Assembly (NCBI RefSeq): GCF_023078275.1
Contig: NC_062996.1
Span: forward strand, 62,001-126,000
Direction of reading: 5' to 3'
Origin: Leguminivora glycinivorella
Lineage: Eukaryota > Arthropoda > Insecta > Lepidoptera > Tortricidae
Length of the DNA stretch: 64,000 nt
The notes beneath the pieces were generated by a model, which worked only from the letters and a program-made list of their open reading frames with translations, was not told the origin of the DNA and ran no database searches. This document shows, one piece after another, positions 43,471 through 56,109 of this stretch. Each line of letters opens with the position of its first letter. Position 1 is the first letter of the stretch. Made by a program: the position numbers and the translations under genes.

Positions 43471-44732
43471 CTAAATAAATAAATAAATAAATGAATTTTT
43501 TGCATATGTATGGTCACTGTGGATTTTTTCTTGGGAAAGTAAATGACAATTACAACTGATACCATTGTTACATTCTTTACATTTGTGTGGTTGTATTTCA
43601 CTGTGGATTATTTCGTGGCTAACTAAATATTTTTTACAAGTGAATTCTTTGTTACATTCTTTACATTTGTACGGTTTTATTCCACTGTGGATTCTTTCAT
43701 GGGCAACAAATTTAGATTTTTCTTTAAATTCTTTGTTACATTCTTTACATTTGTATGGTTTTATTCCACTATGGATTATTTCGTGGCTAACTAAAGAATG
43801 TTTATAAGTGAATTGTTTGTTACATACTTTACATTTGTACGGTTTTATTCCACTATGGATTCTCTCATGGGCAACTAAAGACCTTTTATAAGTGAATTGT
43901 TTGTTACATACTTTACATTTGTATGGTTTTGTTCCACTATGGATTCTTTCATGGACAACTAAATTAGATTTTTGTTTGAATTCTTTGTCACATTCTTTAC
44001 ATTTGTACGGTTTTATTCCACTATGGATTCTTTCATGGACAACTAATTTACATTTTTCTCTAAATTCTTTGTTACATTCTTTACATTTGTATGGTTTTAT
44101 TCCACTATGGATTCTTTCATGGACAACTAAAGAACTTTTACGAGTAAATTCTTTGTTACATACTTTACATTGGCATGATTTCATCACACTACGTTTATTT
44201 TCACGGCGACCTACCGATACTTTTCGAGTGAATTTTCTGTTACATTTCTTTCTTTTATGTGAATCCAGATCTTTTTCAGTTGAAAATCGCTTATTGCAGT
44301 CTTCACAAACGCAGGGTTTGTCTGTAGAGTGCAACCTTAGATGCTTCTTCAGTGACAAGACACTAGGAAATGTTTCTTTACAAGCTCCGCAGGTGTGCCT
44401 TCCCTCCGGGTGAGTATGTGTTCTGATATGGCGGATTAGAGTAAGTTTTGACGTGCATAGGTGAGCGCACATGTCGCAACAGTAGACTTCGGTATTCGTT
44501 ACTGGTGTGCGTGTGATATTTTCCTGTTTGTGTGTGTTCAAACTAGAGTCGTGTGTGGGGCGAGTATCGTGTGTGTAGGCTTGTTCGTCGCTCTCGCGGT
44601 GTGACGTCACGGGGCACGGTTTGCTCGCGAGCGGCGAGTCGCTGAGGCGCTCCACCTTCACGGAACACCCCAACGAGAGCTGCTGAACAGCTCGCGAGGT
44701 CAGAGGCGCTGTGTCAACTTCGCACTCGCCAG
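43471..44732 (-). CDS. ZAD-C2H2 zinc-finger gene copy B, exon 4
   Basis: This last exon follows the acceptor TGTCTTCAG at 44733-44741 and is open to a stop at 43471. Joined in phase to exons at 59177-59305, 58173-58314 and 51544-51609 it gives 532 residues: ZAD, short acidic linker, then 11 zinc-finger units. Units 1-3 are irregular (CDMC, CGAC, CEDC); seven regular fingers have HSGIKPYKCK linkers; the last is degenerate, with Gln for the first His. The expected role is sequence-specific DNA binding in the nucleus. Copy A has 11 more fingers; the exon lengths differ by 913 bp, which equals 11 units of 84 bp plus one base minus two 6-bp gains in B. This looks like the intact family member. The open frame upstream of 44732 is intron. 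Confidence 0.88.
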
Positions 44733-44907
44733 CTGAAGACAAGGAAACACATGTCCATTTCCAAACAGAATTTGCCATATCAAATGAAATCCAAGCATAT
44801 GATCAGTACTTCTTTCCCATCACCACGGAACAAACGTGCTCCGGATCATTGGGGCAAAAGCAGAATGCGACGAATGCAAGAACTTGACAAAAATAATTAT
44901 TTGTTAT

Positions 44908-45110
44908 ACAAGGATGCAAAGTTGTATTTTAACGCCGAGTGTGGAATTGAAAAACGAGCAAGTGAAAGGATTCTATAGTTGAAGGTTCGAGAATAGAATC
45001 CTGAACTTGCGAGTTTTTCAACACACGAGAAGTAAAAAACATTTGCACCCGTGTGTGACACAAAACTTTTCCCCTCATTATAGCGAGGAAAGTACAAGGC
45101 AAAAAACGTT
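44908..45110. repeat. 200-bp interspersed repeat (block B copy)
   Basis: Same repeat as at 25735 and 26176, with GTTGTATTTTAACGCCGAGT and TTGCACCCGTGTGTGACA. Only one copy is present here where block A has two. Confidence 0.65.
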
Positions 45111-45692
45111 TATCACTGCTTCTAGTAGTTCCACAGGTGATAAATCATCATCATTACTATAAAAAAAATCATCATCATTATAGTCACCTGCTTTTTATTT
45201 TAAAGCAGAAAATTTGACTTTATTTAAGGTCAAATTACTTTATCCACTATTGGATAAAATCCGAGCTAGTGAGGGAAAAAAAATAGTATATCGGGCGCCA
45301 TTATGACTTGTAAAAATGTATAATTATTTACCAATAAAGATCTGAAATCACTTCTCGGGTAATTAACCTTTTGGCCGCCAGAGACTTCGGAAAATCGTGA
45401 CCACGACACCAGCGACGGCATTTGACGTCATGCATTTTTTTAAATGAAAATATATGGAAAATCACTCCACTTTTATGTTAGCATAATTTCTTTATCCATC
45501 CTTAATTTACCCCCGTGGCGTCAGTGGCACGGTTTTCCGTTGACGTCATTTGCCGTCTTTGGCGTTCTAAAGGTTAAACGGACTACCTAAGCCTTCCGTT
45601 GAAATTAATGCTCATTCTGCAAGTAACCACTTGCGATTCTCGACAACAAGGGTGCCTTTCCACCAGAGATGTGGTGCACTACGTTGGTAATG

Positions 45693-46291
45693 ATTTAGAT
45701 TTAGATTTCTTTATTTCATGATAAAAATTACACTATAAATTTGTTACATGCCAAAGTTATGTTTATATTCTCATCATGATCGTCGAAAATTACATTATAA
45801 ATTGAAAATAATAAAATGAATATTTTCTCCCAATAAGGATCGTCATTTACAAATAGAAATACACAAAACACAATAAAATTAAGAAATGAAATAAAATCCG
45901 AAGTCAGTGTAATCAAATGCATGCTATCACAAATTCAATTCCATGTACTCATTTACAGAGTACAGAGGGTTATCTAACAAAAGGTTTCTCAATTTGCGCT
46001 TAAATGTTTCGTCATATGGCTCATTCCTAAGATCGGCAGGTAAGTGTTCGTAGTAAGTAGGGCCGATGACACGCGGGTTCTTTCTTGAAAGTGCCATGCG
46101 ACGGGGGACTGTTCTCAGACGGCCTGTAGCTCGAAGCTGTTTGCCCGGACAGGCAACGCGAGCAAATTGAGATATGTTTTGCCTAACAAATAACAGTATA
46201 TCAAACATATATTGCGCGTAGTGCGTCATTATACGTTGAGAAATAAAGAGCTCTCTGCAGGGGTGCCTGTCTCTTACTCCAGCAAGTATAC
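45693..46291 (-). mobile_element. 5'-truncated LINE insertion in block B
   Basis: Block A reads GTTGGTAATGTTGCC at 26996; here GTAATG is duplicated at 45687-45692 and 46292-46297 around a 599-bp insert. On the minus strand it ends AAGAAATCTAAATCTAAAT, a LINE-type tail of short repeats. Confidence 0.8.
45927..46291 (-). pseudogene. LINE ORF2 C-terminal remnant in 45693-46291
   Basis: About 120 residues: CRELFISQRIMTHYAQYMFD, then a basic stretch and YYEHLPADLRNEPYDETFKR and LLLDNPLYSVNEYME. This is the familiar end of CR1/Jockey-like ORF2 proteins (Y..LP..LR......FKR.L...LL...YS..EY). The first 32 residues of the open frame come from host sequence. RT and endonuclease are missing. Confidence 0.7.
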
Positions 46292-46447
46292 GTAATGTTG
46301 CCTTGGATGCGTCTGATGTCCATTGTCCACCAATCAGCTTAGTCGGACCCGTTCCCACTAGCGCTATGCTTTGTGGAGAAATTAACATGATTGGTGGATA
46401 CGAGTATCAAACACATCCGGGATCATGAGAGCGCTCATTGCTAAAGC

Positions 46448-46600
46448 ATCCATACTAATATTGTAAATGGGATGGGGGTCTGTTTGTTTCTCCGCCTTTC
46501 ACGACAAAACGGAGCGACGAATTGACGTGTTTTTGTAAGTGGAGATAGTTGAAGGGATAGAGTGACATAGGCTACTTTTTGTCTGTTTATAACGCTATTT
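46448..46600 (+). mobile_element. SINE/LINE-tail repeat, block B copy
   Basis: Matches 27154-27310 (CATACTAATATTGTAAATGG start). Shared by both blocks, so it predates the duplication. Confidence 0.6.
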
Positions 46601-46896
46601 TAAACCATATTTTCATTAGTGTTAGTTTGAATTTATTTATATTTGTACAAAAGGTACCATTGAGCATTTCTTTTTTTTGCCACTTTTATGAAGTGTGATA
46701 ATATTGAAAAAAAAAAAATAATGCTATTCCTACTCAGAATTCCTTTTCAATCCTAGTAGTTAAAAAAATTGTCCCATTCGATTTTTTCTTATTTTGTTAC
46801 CATTTTCCGTACATGTTTTATGGAGTAACAAAAATGTATGAAAATTCTGGGACACTTTTTGTCTCCCAGTGAGATTGAGTAGTAAGTACTCGTGAT

Positions 46897-49410
46897 TAGA
46901 GTTTGCATTATCCGACGGATTTTTAATATTCGAATAATTCGGATAATACAATTTTTATTATTCGAATATTCGAATAATTCGGATAATTTCGGATAATTTA
47001 TTAAATGGAACAAAATTAATGTTACAGGTGCGTATAAGCGTGGAATTGATAACGGCTGAGATATATGAGCGCCATAATGCGAAATTTACCTACATTTTTA
47101 TTTATTTTTTGCGTAAATCAGCAAACTGTAGAAATTAAAACACACCTAGCTCTCTATCTTTAGTTCTATGACTAGAATCTTGCAAACAGATAGTGAGCTG
47201 TCAATATAAGACAGTTAGTAGTAGTGATTAGTTAGGTGTTAGGTATAACGAGAAGTTTTTCTGACAACACCTTTACCTTGGAAATGGATGGTAGAGAGGA
47301 TGGCTTGTGTAGAGTGGAACGTGAGACAACATCATTGGATATGATGATGGTTATAGGCGATACAGCGTTGTCATATTATCCGTTCCGATATCGGATATAG
47401 GAAGGATGTCAAAGACAAAAATCAAAGATGGCGCCTTGAATAATTTCGAGAATGTATAGGAGTCGGTCCTTCGCTCGATCGGATCGGATACTCATCTTAT
47501 CTTAAATCTGCGGGGCCCTTCCGGATACACTTCGACCCATCGGGATCTTTTGTGCAATTACCCTCTAAGATCTTAAGATCCTTCAGCTATTCTGGAGCTT
47601 CTCGACCATCTCCACGTATCGGATGACGAGGCTCATGGGTAGCTCTCTGATGTCCTTTGGTAATAGGTAGCCTGCTCCAAAGTTCTTCATTCTTTGTCTG
47701 GCGAGGGCGTGACATTCACACATTAGATGTCTGACGGTCTCTTCCTCTTCGCCGCACATGCGACAATCTGTGTAGTCAGCGTGTCCCATCTTGGCCAACA
47801 TTCCTTTGATCCCGTAATGGCCTGTGAACACCCCCGTTATAATTTGGAGTTGTCTTTTGCCTAGCTTTCCTAGCTTTTTGCTCCATCCAGATTCTACCCT
47901 CCGCATAAAGAGCTTTGAATGCTTCAGACCTACCAGGGCATCCCACTCTTTTTGGTGATTAGCCTTTTTATGGTCCTTCATGACCAGACCTGGCCTTGGC
48001 AAGTTCATCAGCATTTTCATTGCCAATGAAGCCTTCGTGCCCCGGTATCCATACCAGTTGCATCTTGTTTTGCCTTCCAAGCTTGTTAAGAGCTTGGATG
48101 CCGTTTAATACCAGTCAAGAGTCACCTCTGGGCGATGTGAAGGCTTTGAGTGCCGCCTGACTGTCGCTGAGTATATAGATATTCTTTCCTTGGGTTTGTC
48201 TAACTATATTCTTATGTACACAGGTAATTATTGCGTATGTCTCGGCTTAAAAGATACTACCACTGTAGTCACTAGTCATTTGCATAAATGCCTACGCCCG
48301 TACCAGATGCCATCTTGGACCGGATCGGATACTTAATATAAAAAGTTGAAAACTCTTTTCGTAATAGGCTCTAAACAAAAGCGTCCTGGTTAGGGTCTTA
48401 GAACAGGAATGAGCAACTGAGCATAGGTACTCGTTCAAAACAGAATAACCAAAAAAAGAGAAGACCAATTAGTCGAAGACACTTCCTATCCAGGTGTGGA
48501 TCATTTTAGACCTTAGTTGCACAGTGGCTGGTACCAAAGTACCAATGGAAGGGGAGAGGCGATAAATAAGTATTGTACCACCAACATAAAATATACAACA
48601 CATAAAATTTAAAAAAATGAAGAAGGAGGAGGTACAAAGGCGAACTTATTTAAATATTCAAATCCAAAACGCCTCAAATTGCTCGGCAGCAATTTGATGG
48701 GTTTTAGTTTCCAAGCTGATCAGTAGATCGACTAAGATTTCAAAGTATAAGTAGTAATTAGACCGATTTTTGTGTATGAATGTAACTAAGAACTTAAAAG
48801 GAAAATGCCTTATATTTCTTAGTGAAGTGGAGGGAATTCTGGCGTACTAAATTGCCATGGAACTGATAACAGCTAAATTCGGAGTGAGGCGCTAAATTTC
48901 AATTTCAAAAAAACAAGGGACCAGGAAATCTAGGTATAAATCTCCCTTATTAAGTACGGTTTTACAGATAACTTCACGTTAGCTATTAGCAGTAATGAAA
49001 GTAGGTTGGGGTAACGTTTTCATATTAAAAAATAATACTTGAACATTTTTCTGTTTTTTTAAATCATCCAATTAATCGAATATTTGATAAGAACTGAGTG
49101 CGTGGGGTGAGGCATTCTGCTTACTTCTTGTCCACGAATGCTTTCTTTGTTTTGTAAATATTAGTTTGATTTTGAAGATAAATAGGTGTTAACTTGTTAG
49201 CAATAACATTGTCCGTATTAAGAATTGATCGAAATTGGTTTCAGTGAGGTCTATCTATTAAATATATTACTTATAAATAAAAAATAGTGTTTATAGAAAT
49301 TATCCGTTTATCCGGATAATTTCACTTGGATTATTCGAATATTTTCGGATAAAAATATTGGCGGATATTCGAATAGTTCGGATATTCGAATATCCGGATT
49401 GCAAACCCTA
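46897..49410. mobile_element. hAT element, 2.5 kb, TSD CTCGTGAT
   Basis: The ends are TAGAGTTTGCATTATCCG and the complement of TAGGGTTTGCAATCCGGATA. CTCGTGAT flanks at 46889-46896 and 49411-49418. The empty site is in block A at 27610-27620 (GTACTCGTGATCCTGAG). Subterminal TTCGGATATTCGAATA motifs are repeated at both ends. No hAT transposase is visible; the interior holds a decayed LINE piece (47583-48190) and otherwise unassigned AT-rich sequence. It is non-autonomous. Confidence 0.88.
47583..48190 (-). pseudogene. LINE RNase H and C-terminal remnant inside the hAT element
   Basis: In different minus frames: ILSDSQAALKAF (48130-48180), VWIPGHEGFIGNENADELAK (near 47990-48060), then an open frame with KRQLQIITGVFTGHYGIKGM and CRMCGEEEETVRHLMCECHA. 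These are RNase H motifs followed by a C-terminal CxxC...H...C motif of I-like LINEs. Frameshifts separate the parts. The piece was carried or captured inside the hAT element. Confidence 0.75.
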
Positions 49411-49701
49411 CTCGTGATCCTGAGTATAATTGACCTAAAATTCCCTAAAATAATCAAAAATTTTCTTCTCAGACTTTCATAAGATCATTATGTTAATGCC
49501 TAAATTGAATTTCATTTCATGTCATCCACGTCGCGCATCTGTGGTGGAAAGGCACCCTAATGTTACCTATTCTTCAAGTGACAATAATGAAACTTTTGAT
49601 GTATTTCCAAGTGTGTACTTACGTGACAAACATCCGTCTCGCGGCTCCTCTTTACAAGGCGGGCCTTGGCTCTCCTCATCTGGAGCTGAACACGGAATAA
49701 T

Positions 49702-50113
49702 GGGATTTAGAATTATTAAACTAGATTGTGTAGTTAGGTCAAAAAGTGTGTCCACATGAGAGGTCATTGTTTGGGCTGGTGTCCCTCTCGCACTTACTGA
49801 CAATGTCAACATTATTCAGTGACGTCATCACTGTCATACGTTGGGGATACCAGTGAATTTTCAAAGTTACTACCAAATCTACTAATACTCATTTGAACCT
49901 ATTTTTTAATTATACAAATCTTTGATTTATTGGCATCAAAATAATTACATTATAATTATTTGCCGATTCTTTAAAATATATCGAAGCCCTAGTTTGAATA
50001 TAACACTAGAATAATATAAGAAGTTATAAAGTCAGGTAATATACAGATAAAAATACTACTACTATGGTAACCTCATTAACTCTGGCCACACGTGCGAGAG
50101 GGACACCAGCCCA
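49702..50113 (-). mobile_element. Truncated hAT MITE (block B copy)
   Basis: Counterpart of 27903-28313 with the same truncation. Confidence 0.8.
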
Positions 50114-50247
50114 ATCTGTATGCATATACATTCAATCAAAAAAAAAAATTCAAAATCGGTCCAGTAACGACGGAGATATCGAGGAACAAACATAAAAAAA
50201 AAATACAGACGAATTAAGAACCCCTTCCTTTGAGATTTGGAAGGCGG

Positions 50248-50665
50248 TTAAAAAATGACGAGCACCACCAGTGGTGAAGGCCGGATTCGAACCGGCGTCT
50301 TTTAGCAATCCGGGCCAAACGCCATGAACCCCTAGGCCACTTCGCCACAGCGGAAGCCGTCGAAATTTCTCTTCTATATGTCATCTTTGTAAGACTAGGC
50401 GTCTTTGACCAACTCTAAGGGCAAGCAGTAGGTGCTTGCACCTCCTATACGAAACCTTTACAGGTTTACGATATAGCTAGAGAGACTGGTGCTGCCATCT
50501 ATACGCAACTATGGGAACAAATCAAATTATTTTGATTTGTGTGTTTTTTTATGTATTCACACTACTATATATAAATTAAAAATCGAAATAAGATGTCATA
50601 TATTAAAGAAAAAATGACGAGCACCACCAGTGGTGAAGGCCGGATTCGAACCGGCGTCTTTTAAA
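50248..50665 (-). mobile_element. GGCGAAGTGGCC-head SINE, two copies (block B)
   Basis: A full head with both boxes lies at about 50248-50345, and a B-box fragment at 50615-50665, as in block A. Confidence 0.65.
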
Positions 50666-50819
50666 CATAAAAAAAAAACACAAATCAAAATATTTGTTAA
50701 AATAATTTGATTTGTTCCCACAGTTGCGTATTACAAATCTACTTACGTGACAGATATTCGTCTCGCGGCTCCTCTTTACAAGGCGGGGCGGGGCTCTTCT
50801 CGCCCGGAGCTGAACACGG

Positions 50820-51238
50820 AATAATAGTTATAGTATGAATTTTCTGAGATGAACGTTTCGCTTTTGCCGTAATCTGTTAAATAAAGGCCTTTGTTTCTAT
50901 TATTCACGTCGGCTAGCTCCCGTTTCCACAGCACGTGCTAAAGTCTCAGTGTAGTTAAAAGGCAACTATCATGATAGCAATAAGGTTCAAATTTATTAAA
51001 CAGTTTGCAGTATGCAGGTAACTTTTTTTGAAGATGATTAAACGTGTTATCTCCGAAACGGCTTTTTATGGATTTGAACCTTGTTACTATCATGATAGTT
51101 GCTTTTTAACTACACTGAGACTATAGCACGTGCCGTTTAGACGGGAGCTAGCTGCCGTGAATAATAGACACAAAGGCCTTTGTTTAACAGATTACGGCTA
51201 AAGCGAAAAGTTCATCTCAGAGAATTCATACTATATAC
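50820..51238. mobile_element. Foldback MITE (block B copy)
   Basis: Same long-armed element as 29035-29450. Confidence 0.82.
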
Positions 51239-51543
51239 TCTGTCAAACAAGTCTGTCAGTAAATAAGAAGAAAGAAAACTATAGGTAATTAGGTATCCTT
51301 TTCTATAGCACCCTAAAGAAAAGGATGCATATAGTTTACTGATAGTTCTGATAGTTTACAGACAGTGATCATGATGCATGCAACTGCGTCGAAATATCGG
51401 GAGCTCGACAAAAATCAAAAAGGTAATCACGGTCTATATCCCGGTCAATATAAGTCTAATGAAAATAACCGTGAATCATCCAAAACTCTTATCTAGGATT
51501 TAATTAATTATAACTATTATTATTCTGAATGCCAGATACTCAC

Positions 51544-51609
51544 GCAAAGAAGGCTCGGGAACATCGCTGCTCATGTCATCTTCAAGGTGTTCATCCAAGG
51601 CTTTCTCCT
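51544..51609 (-). CDS. ZAD-C2H2 gene copy B, exon 3
   Basis: Identical in length (66 nt), phase and protein to 29737-29802, with the acceptor GTTTTAG and the donor GTGAGT kept. Retention of both splice sites in both copies supports a real exon. Confidence 0.78.
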
Positions 51610-51799
51610 CTAAAACATAACATACACGATACATGATACAGTTTTTTTCCCGTTAAATTCGACACGTAGCTAGGTTCATTATCAGAAACCACCCTGAATA
51701 TCACTTTTAGTTAAATTCGCAAAAAAAATTTTTCAACGTTTTCATAATAAATTTCATATATTAGTGTGAGAGACCCTTAAGAATAACATTCAAGTTAGT

Positions 51800-52137
51800 C
51801 CGGCAACAGACTGTCTTAAATTTCATAATCTTAAAAAATCATAATCTTATGAAATCAGATCGAGTGCACGGATTCCCATACAATTTCGCAACTAAATTTT
51901 AACTTCTGATTAGCAGAAACGTCTGCAATCGATGCCATTAGGCTTAGAATAAACTTCCTTAAATTTCGCAACTGTCCACACACAGTCTTATTTTTTAAGA
52001 TTACGATTTTTTTCAGATTGATCTGACAGATTGCGAATAATTTGAATTTTACGAATGTGTGTGGCAAGGCAGTCAATCTTATTTTATAAGATTATGATTT
52101 TTTAAGATTATAAAAATTAAGACTGTCTGTTGCCGGC
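51800..52137. mobile_element. PIF/Harbinger-type MITE (block B copy)
   Basis: Counterpart of 29962-30206. The left tip is changed from GGCCGGC to GTCCGGC, and about 80 bp near 51890-51970 are extra. Confidence 0.7.
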
Positions 52138-52274
52138 CTTAGTGTCAAGTGACTGACGGCACATGTCAAAACAAATTACATTAGAAATTGGTAAAGGCTG
52201 TCACACACGTGTTCAGTAATTATCTTTATTTTTTTAATAACTCGATAACCGTAAGAGTTAAGACGCCAGTTTCT

Positions 52275-55200
52275 TATAGTCATAGGGCTTACGGAAAAAA
52301 ACTGCATTTTATGCAGAAAGCAAGCCACTTTGCACAGTGATACTAGGGACCAATATAAATGATTTCATCCGAGGAAACACGATTTTCATCCACTAGAATT
52401 CAAGATGGCGGACATTTTCCAAAATGGCGGCCGCATATTTTTAAAAATTTATAGAATCGTAACGGCTGCACCGATTTTGATGGTTGAGGTGTCTATCGCA
52501 TCGTATTGAAGCTTTAATTAATATAAAAAATTAAAGTCATAAAAAATTAAGATGGCGGCCGAATAATAAGAAAAATATGAAAATTTCAAACTATTTTTTT
52601 TCATTCTCGTGCAATTTACCAATAAATTTTCTATGATATGGTCACATTTTTATGTATTTAAATTAAACCTGATAATATTATCTACATAATAAAATAAAAA
52701 TCATGAAAATCCGTTGAGTAGTTTTTGAACTATACTCATTTGAAATGGAGCGCGCGGATTTTAAAGACGTTTTCGCACGTGATGTAAACAATTTTGGAAT
52801 CATAACGGCTGCACGGATTTTAATATTTGGGGTAGCTATCAGTTTGTATTAAAACATTTATTTATATAAAAATTAAAATCATTTAAAAAATAAAGATGGC
52901 GGCCGAATAATAAAAAAAATATGAAATTTTCATTTTTTTTTTATTCTCACGAAATTTACAAACAGTTTTTCTACCATATATGGTCACATTTTTATTTTTT
53001 TAAATAAAATCTAATATTAACATCTGCAAAATAAAACAAAAAACATTAAAATCCGTTTAGTAGTTTTTGAACTATACGCATTGAAAATGAAGCGCGCGGG
53101 TTTGAAAGACGTCTTTGCACTTGATATGTGATGCATCGTATCGTTTGGTACCGCTACACACGCAAGACTGATTATTTATTTTGGTCACAACTTACTATAT
53201 TACTATTCAGAATCAATGTTTTTAGTATTTATATACATTATTAGTTTTTTATTCCGAGTTTAGGTATATTTAGATAACCCCCGTAAACTTGACCATCACA
53301 TAATTTGTATTTTAATACGTAAAAGAACTTAAATGCACATAACATAACATTTGTATTAATAGCAATTGCCCTTTCCGAGGACTCCAGAGATAATTTTCGA
53401 CAACTTAGGGGGCTTCAGAAATATCTATGTATAAAATAACTTGTTTTCTGCGACAAGGAGCGTATGTTTTTGTAGTGCTGGCGATGTTGGTGGGATGCTG
53501 GTTATTAATTTTGGTTGGAAACAGTTCCAAACGCACCAAGTTAACCGATAAATGTTGAGTCTGCAGATCAAGTTTTCAAGCATGGCCATTATTCCTCCAG
53601 GAATACACTGTTCAGCATGACAACCAACAATACTTTTTCCAGAAACTATAGCCTGTTGATGTTATAAGTGTGGTGATTTTTTTTTCTAAACAATTTACTT
53701 CCTCAGAGAACATTTGCTCTGCTATTTCAGGGTAAACCATAGGAACGTAACCGGAAGAAGCTGATAGCCTCATTGTACCTCGCCCAAAAGATATGGCGGA
53801 ACAGGGACTCACGCGTATCATCACATCTTCCGATACAGATGTCTTGGTATTTAAATAAAAACCACTGGAGTCTTCGGGTGAAGGATAGACGTAAAGTCAG
53901 TGGCCAGATTCGGGTTTGGACCTAGCTTAGAGCCTCGCAAGGCCTCATGTGAGACCTCGAGTGAGTTCAGGGTGGTAACGGATGCTAGAGTGTCCCATGC
54001 CCTTCGTTGAGTTTATCTCGCAGTTTGTAGCCGTGGAGGCTTTCAAGGCGTTACGTGCGAGATCGGACGTGATGTAAATGGAGGCAGGAATGACGGCAAA
54101 ACGACACTTTACGAGTGCCTCAGCCGCCAAACCATACCGGTAAACAGGCCTGAGTCCATGCTTGCTCACTAAAATATGTGTTAAGAACGGTCCCAATTTG
54201 GCATTTAAGCATGTGATCTATGGAGCTTATTATATTGGGAAATTTCCAATTCTTATCTAGTATATTTTCTTAAGACTTCAAATGAGAATAACCTACCGGA
54301 GTATAAGGTACTACTGCTATTCGTGGTTTTTACGCTTTTACGTCTGATACGTTAAGTTATACCAGCTTTGATAGAAACATCGCAGTAACTACAAAGTCTT
54401 CCTGGAGGAATAATCGCTATGCTTGAAAAGTTCACTCCAGTTCAACTTGGTGAGCAAGAAACTGTTTACTACCGAAAATAAATTAGTACCTAACCAACAT
54501 CGGCAGCACTCCGTGTCGTATAACAACGCCCCATATTCTGGATATTACTTCTGTGCCTATGCCATCATCCTGGGGTTGGAAGACGTACAATGATAGTTGG
54601 GTACTGCAGTGGTCTGAAAACAGGGAGATATGGTATGAATATGTATACTTGGACAATTGCGGTTGTGAAAAAGGCTGCGAAACAATACGCTGTACGTGTT
54701 GTGGGTCTACCCTGCGCGGCGCAATGCAAATAATGCAATGTATTAATAATGTTATCATTATTTCCTTGTTTGATATTATTTTGTATCTCTTTTATCTTTC
54801 AGTCTAACCTAGACGAGAAGCAAAAAATATGTTTTGTATTAATATATGTTTCCGTAGCCCCTACAGGAGTTGTCGAAAATTATCTCTGGAGTCATCGGAA
54901 AGGACAATTGCTATTAATACAAATGTTATGTTATGTGCATTTAAGTTCTTTTACGTATTAAAATAAAAATTATGTGATGGTCAAGTTTACGGGGGTTGTC
55001 TAAATATACCTAAACTCGGAATAAAAAACTAATAATGTATATAAATACTAAAAACATTGATTCTGAATAGTAATATAGTAAGTTGTGACCAAAATAAATA
55101 ATCATTCTTGCGTGTATAGCGGTACTAAACGATACGATGCATCACATATCCCGCGCGCTTCATTTTCAATGCGTATAGTTCAAAAACTACTGAACGGATT

Positions 55201-56003
55201 TTAATGTTTTTTTGTTTTATTTTGTAGACATTAATATCAGATTTTATTTCAATAAATAAAAATGTGACCATATGGTAGAAAAACTATTTGTAAATTTCGT
55301 GAGAATAAAAAAAATTGAAAATTTCATATTTTTTTTATTATTCGGCCGCCATCTTTATTTTTTAAATGATTTTAATTTTTATATAAATAAATGTTTTAAT
55401 ACAAACTGATAGCTACCCCAACCATTAAAATCGGTGCAGCCGTTATGATTCCAAAATTGTTTACATCACGTGCGAAAACGTCTTTCAAATCCGCGCGCTC
55501 CATTTCAAATGAGTATAGTTCAAAAACTACTCAACGGATTTTCATGATTTTTATTTTATTATGTAGATAATATTATCAGGTTCAATTTAAATACATAAAA
55601 ATGTGACCATATCATAGAAAATTTATTGGTAAATTGCACGAGAATGAAAAAAAAATAGTTTGAAATTTTCATATTTTTCTTATTATTCGGCCGCCATCTT
55701 AATTTTTTTATAACTTTATTTTTTTATATTAATGAACACTTCAATACAATGCGATAGACACCCCAACCATCAAAATCGGTGCAGCCGTTACGATTCTATA
55801 AATTTTTAAAAATATGCGGCCGCCATTTTGGAAAATGTCCGCCATCTTGAATTCTAGTGGATGAAAATCATGTTTCCTCGGATGAAAACGTTTATATTGG
55901 TCCCTAGTATCACTGTGCAAAGTGGCTTGCTTTCTGCATAAAGTGCAGCTTTTGACCAGAATTTCGCCGTAAGCCCTATGACTATTAGAGAAATTAATTG
56001 ACC
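52275..56003. mobile_element. 3.7-kb inverted-repeat element, arms over 1.1 kb
   Basis: ATAGTCATAGGGCTTACGG at about 52277 is mirrored by CCGTAAGCCCTATGACTAT at about 55968-55986. Pairing continues inward through AAGATGGCGG blocks (52404 and 55853), GATGGTCAAGTTTACGGGGG (54974 and its complement at 53276) and CTCTGGAGTC/GACTCCAGAG near 53390 and 54885. Even the loop has paired traces (CCTGGAGGAATAAT at 54403 and its complement at 53594). It resembles two head-to-head copies of one unit. It is absent from block A. Superfamily unknown. Confidence 0.75.
53440..54760. pseudogene. Decayed transposon ORF with a cysteine-rich C-terminus
   Basis: The plus strand near 54480-54720 has PTSAAL in one frame, then MPMPSSWGWKTYNDSW and later CGCEKGCETIRCTCC in another. 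A PTSAA...SWGWK...C.C..GC...RC.C pattern occurs, from what I recall, in insect transposon-linked proteins with a CXC-type cysteine cluster; I cannot name the family with certainty. The minus strand at 53470-53640 holds the paired copy, with PPTSPALQKHT and GCHAEQCIPGGIMAMLE in one frame. Stops and shifts are frequent, so neither copy is functional. Confidence 0.4.
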
Positions 56004-56109
56004 AAAAAAACAGGTTGTATACACGGTGAAACAAAATGGACCGTTCAAACTTTGCATGTGTAGGAGGTAGGGCATAGCGAATGATATTCCGCTTTGTGGG
56101 GTAGGGCAC

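Noticed and set aside
52300..52560. AAGATGGCGG motifs as YY1-like promoter sites
   Set aside because: They are part of the arms of the inverted-repeat element and occur symmetrically on both arms, with no gene start nearby.
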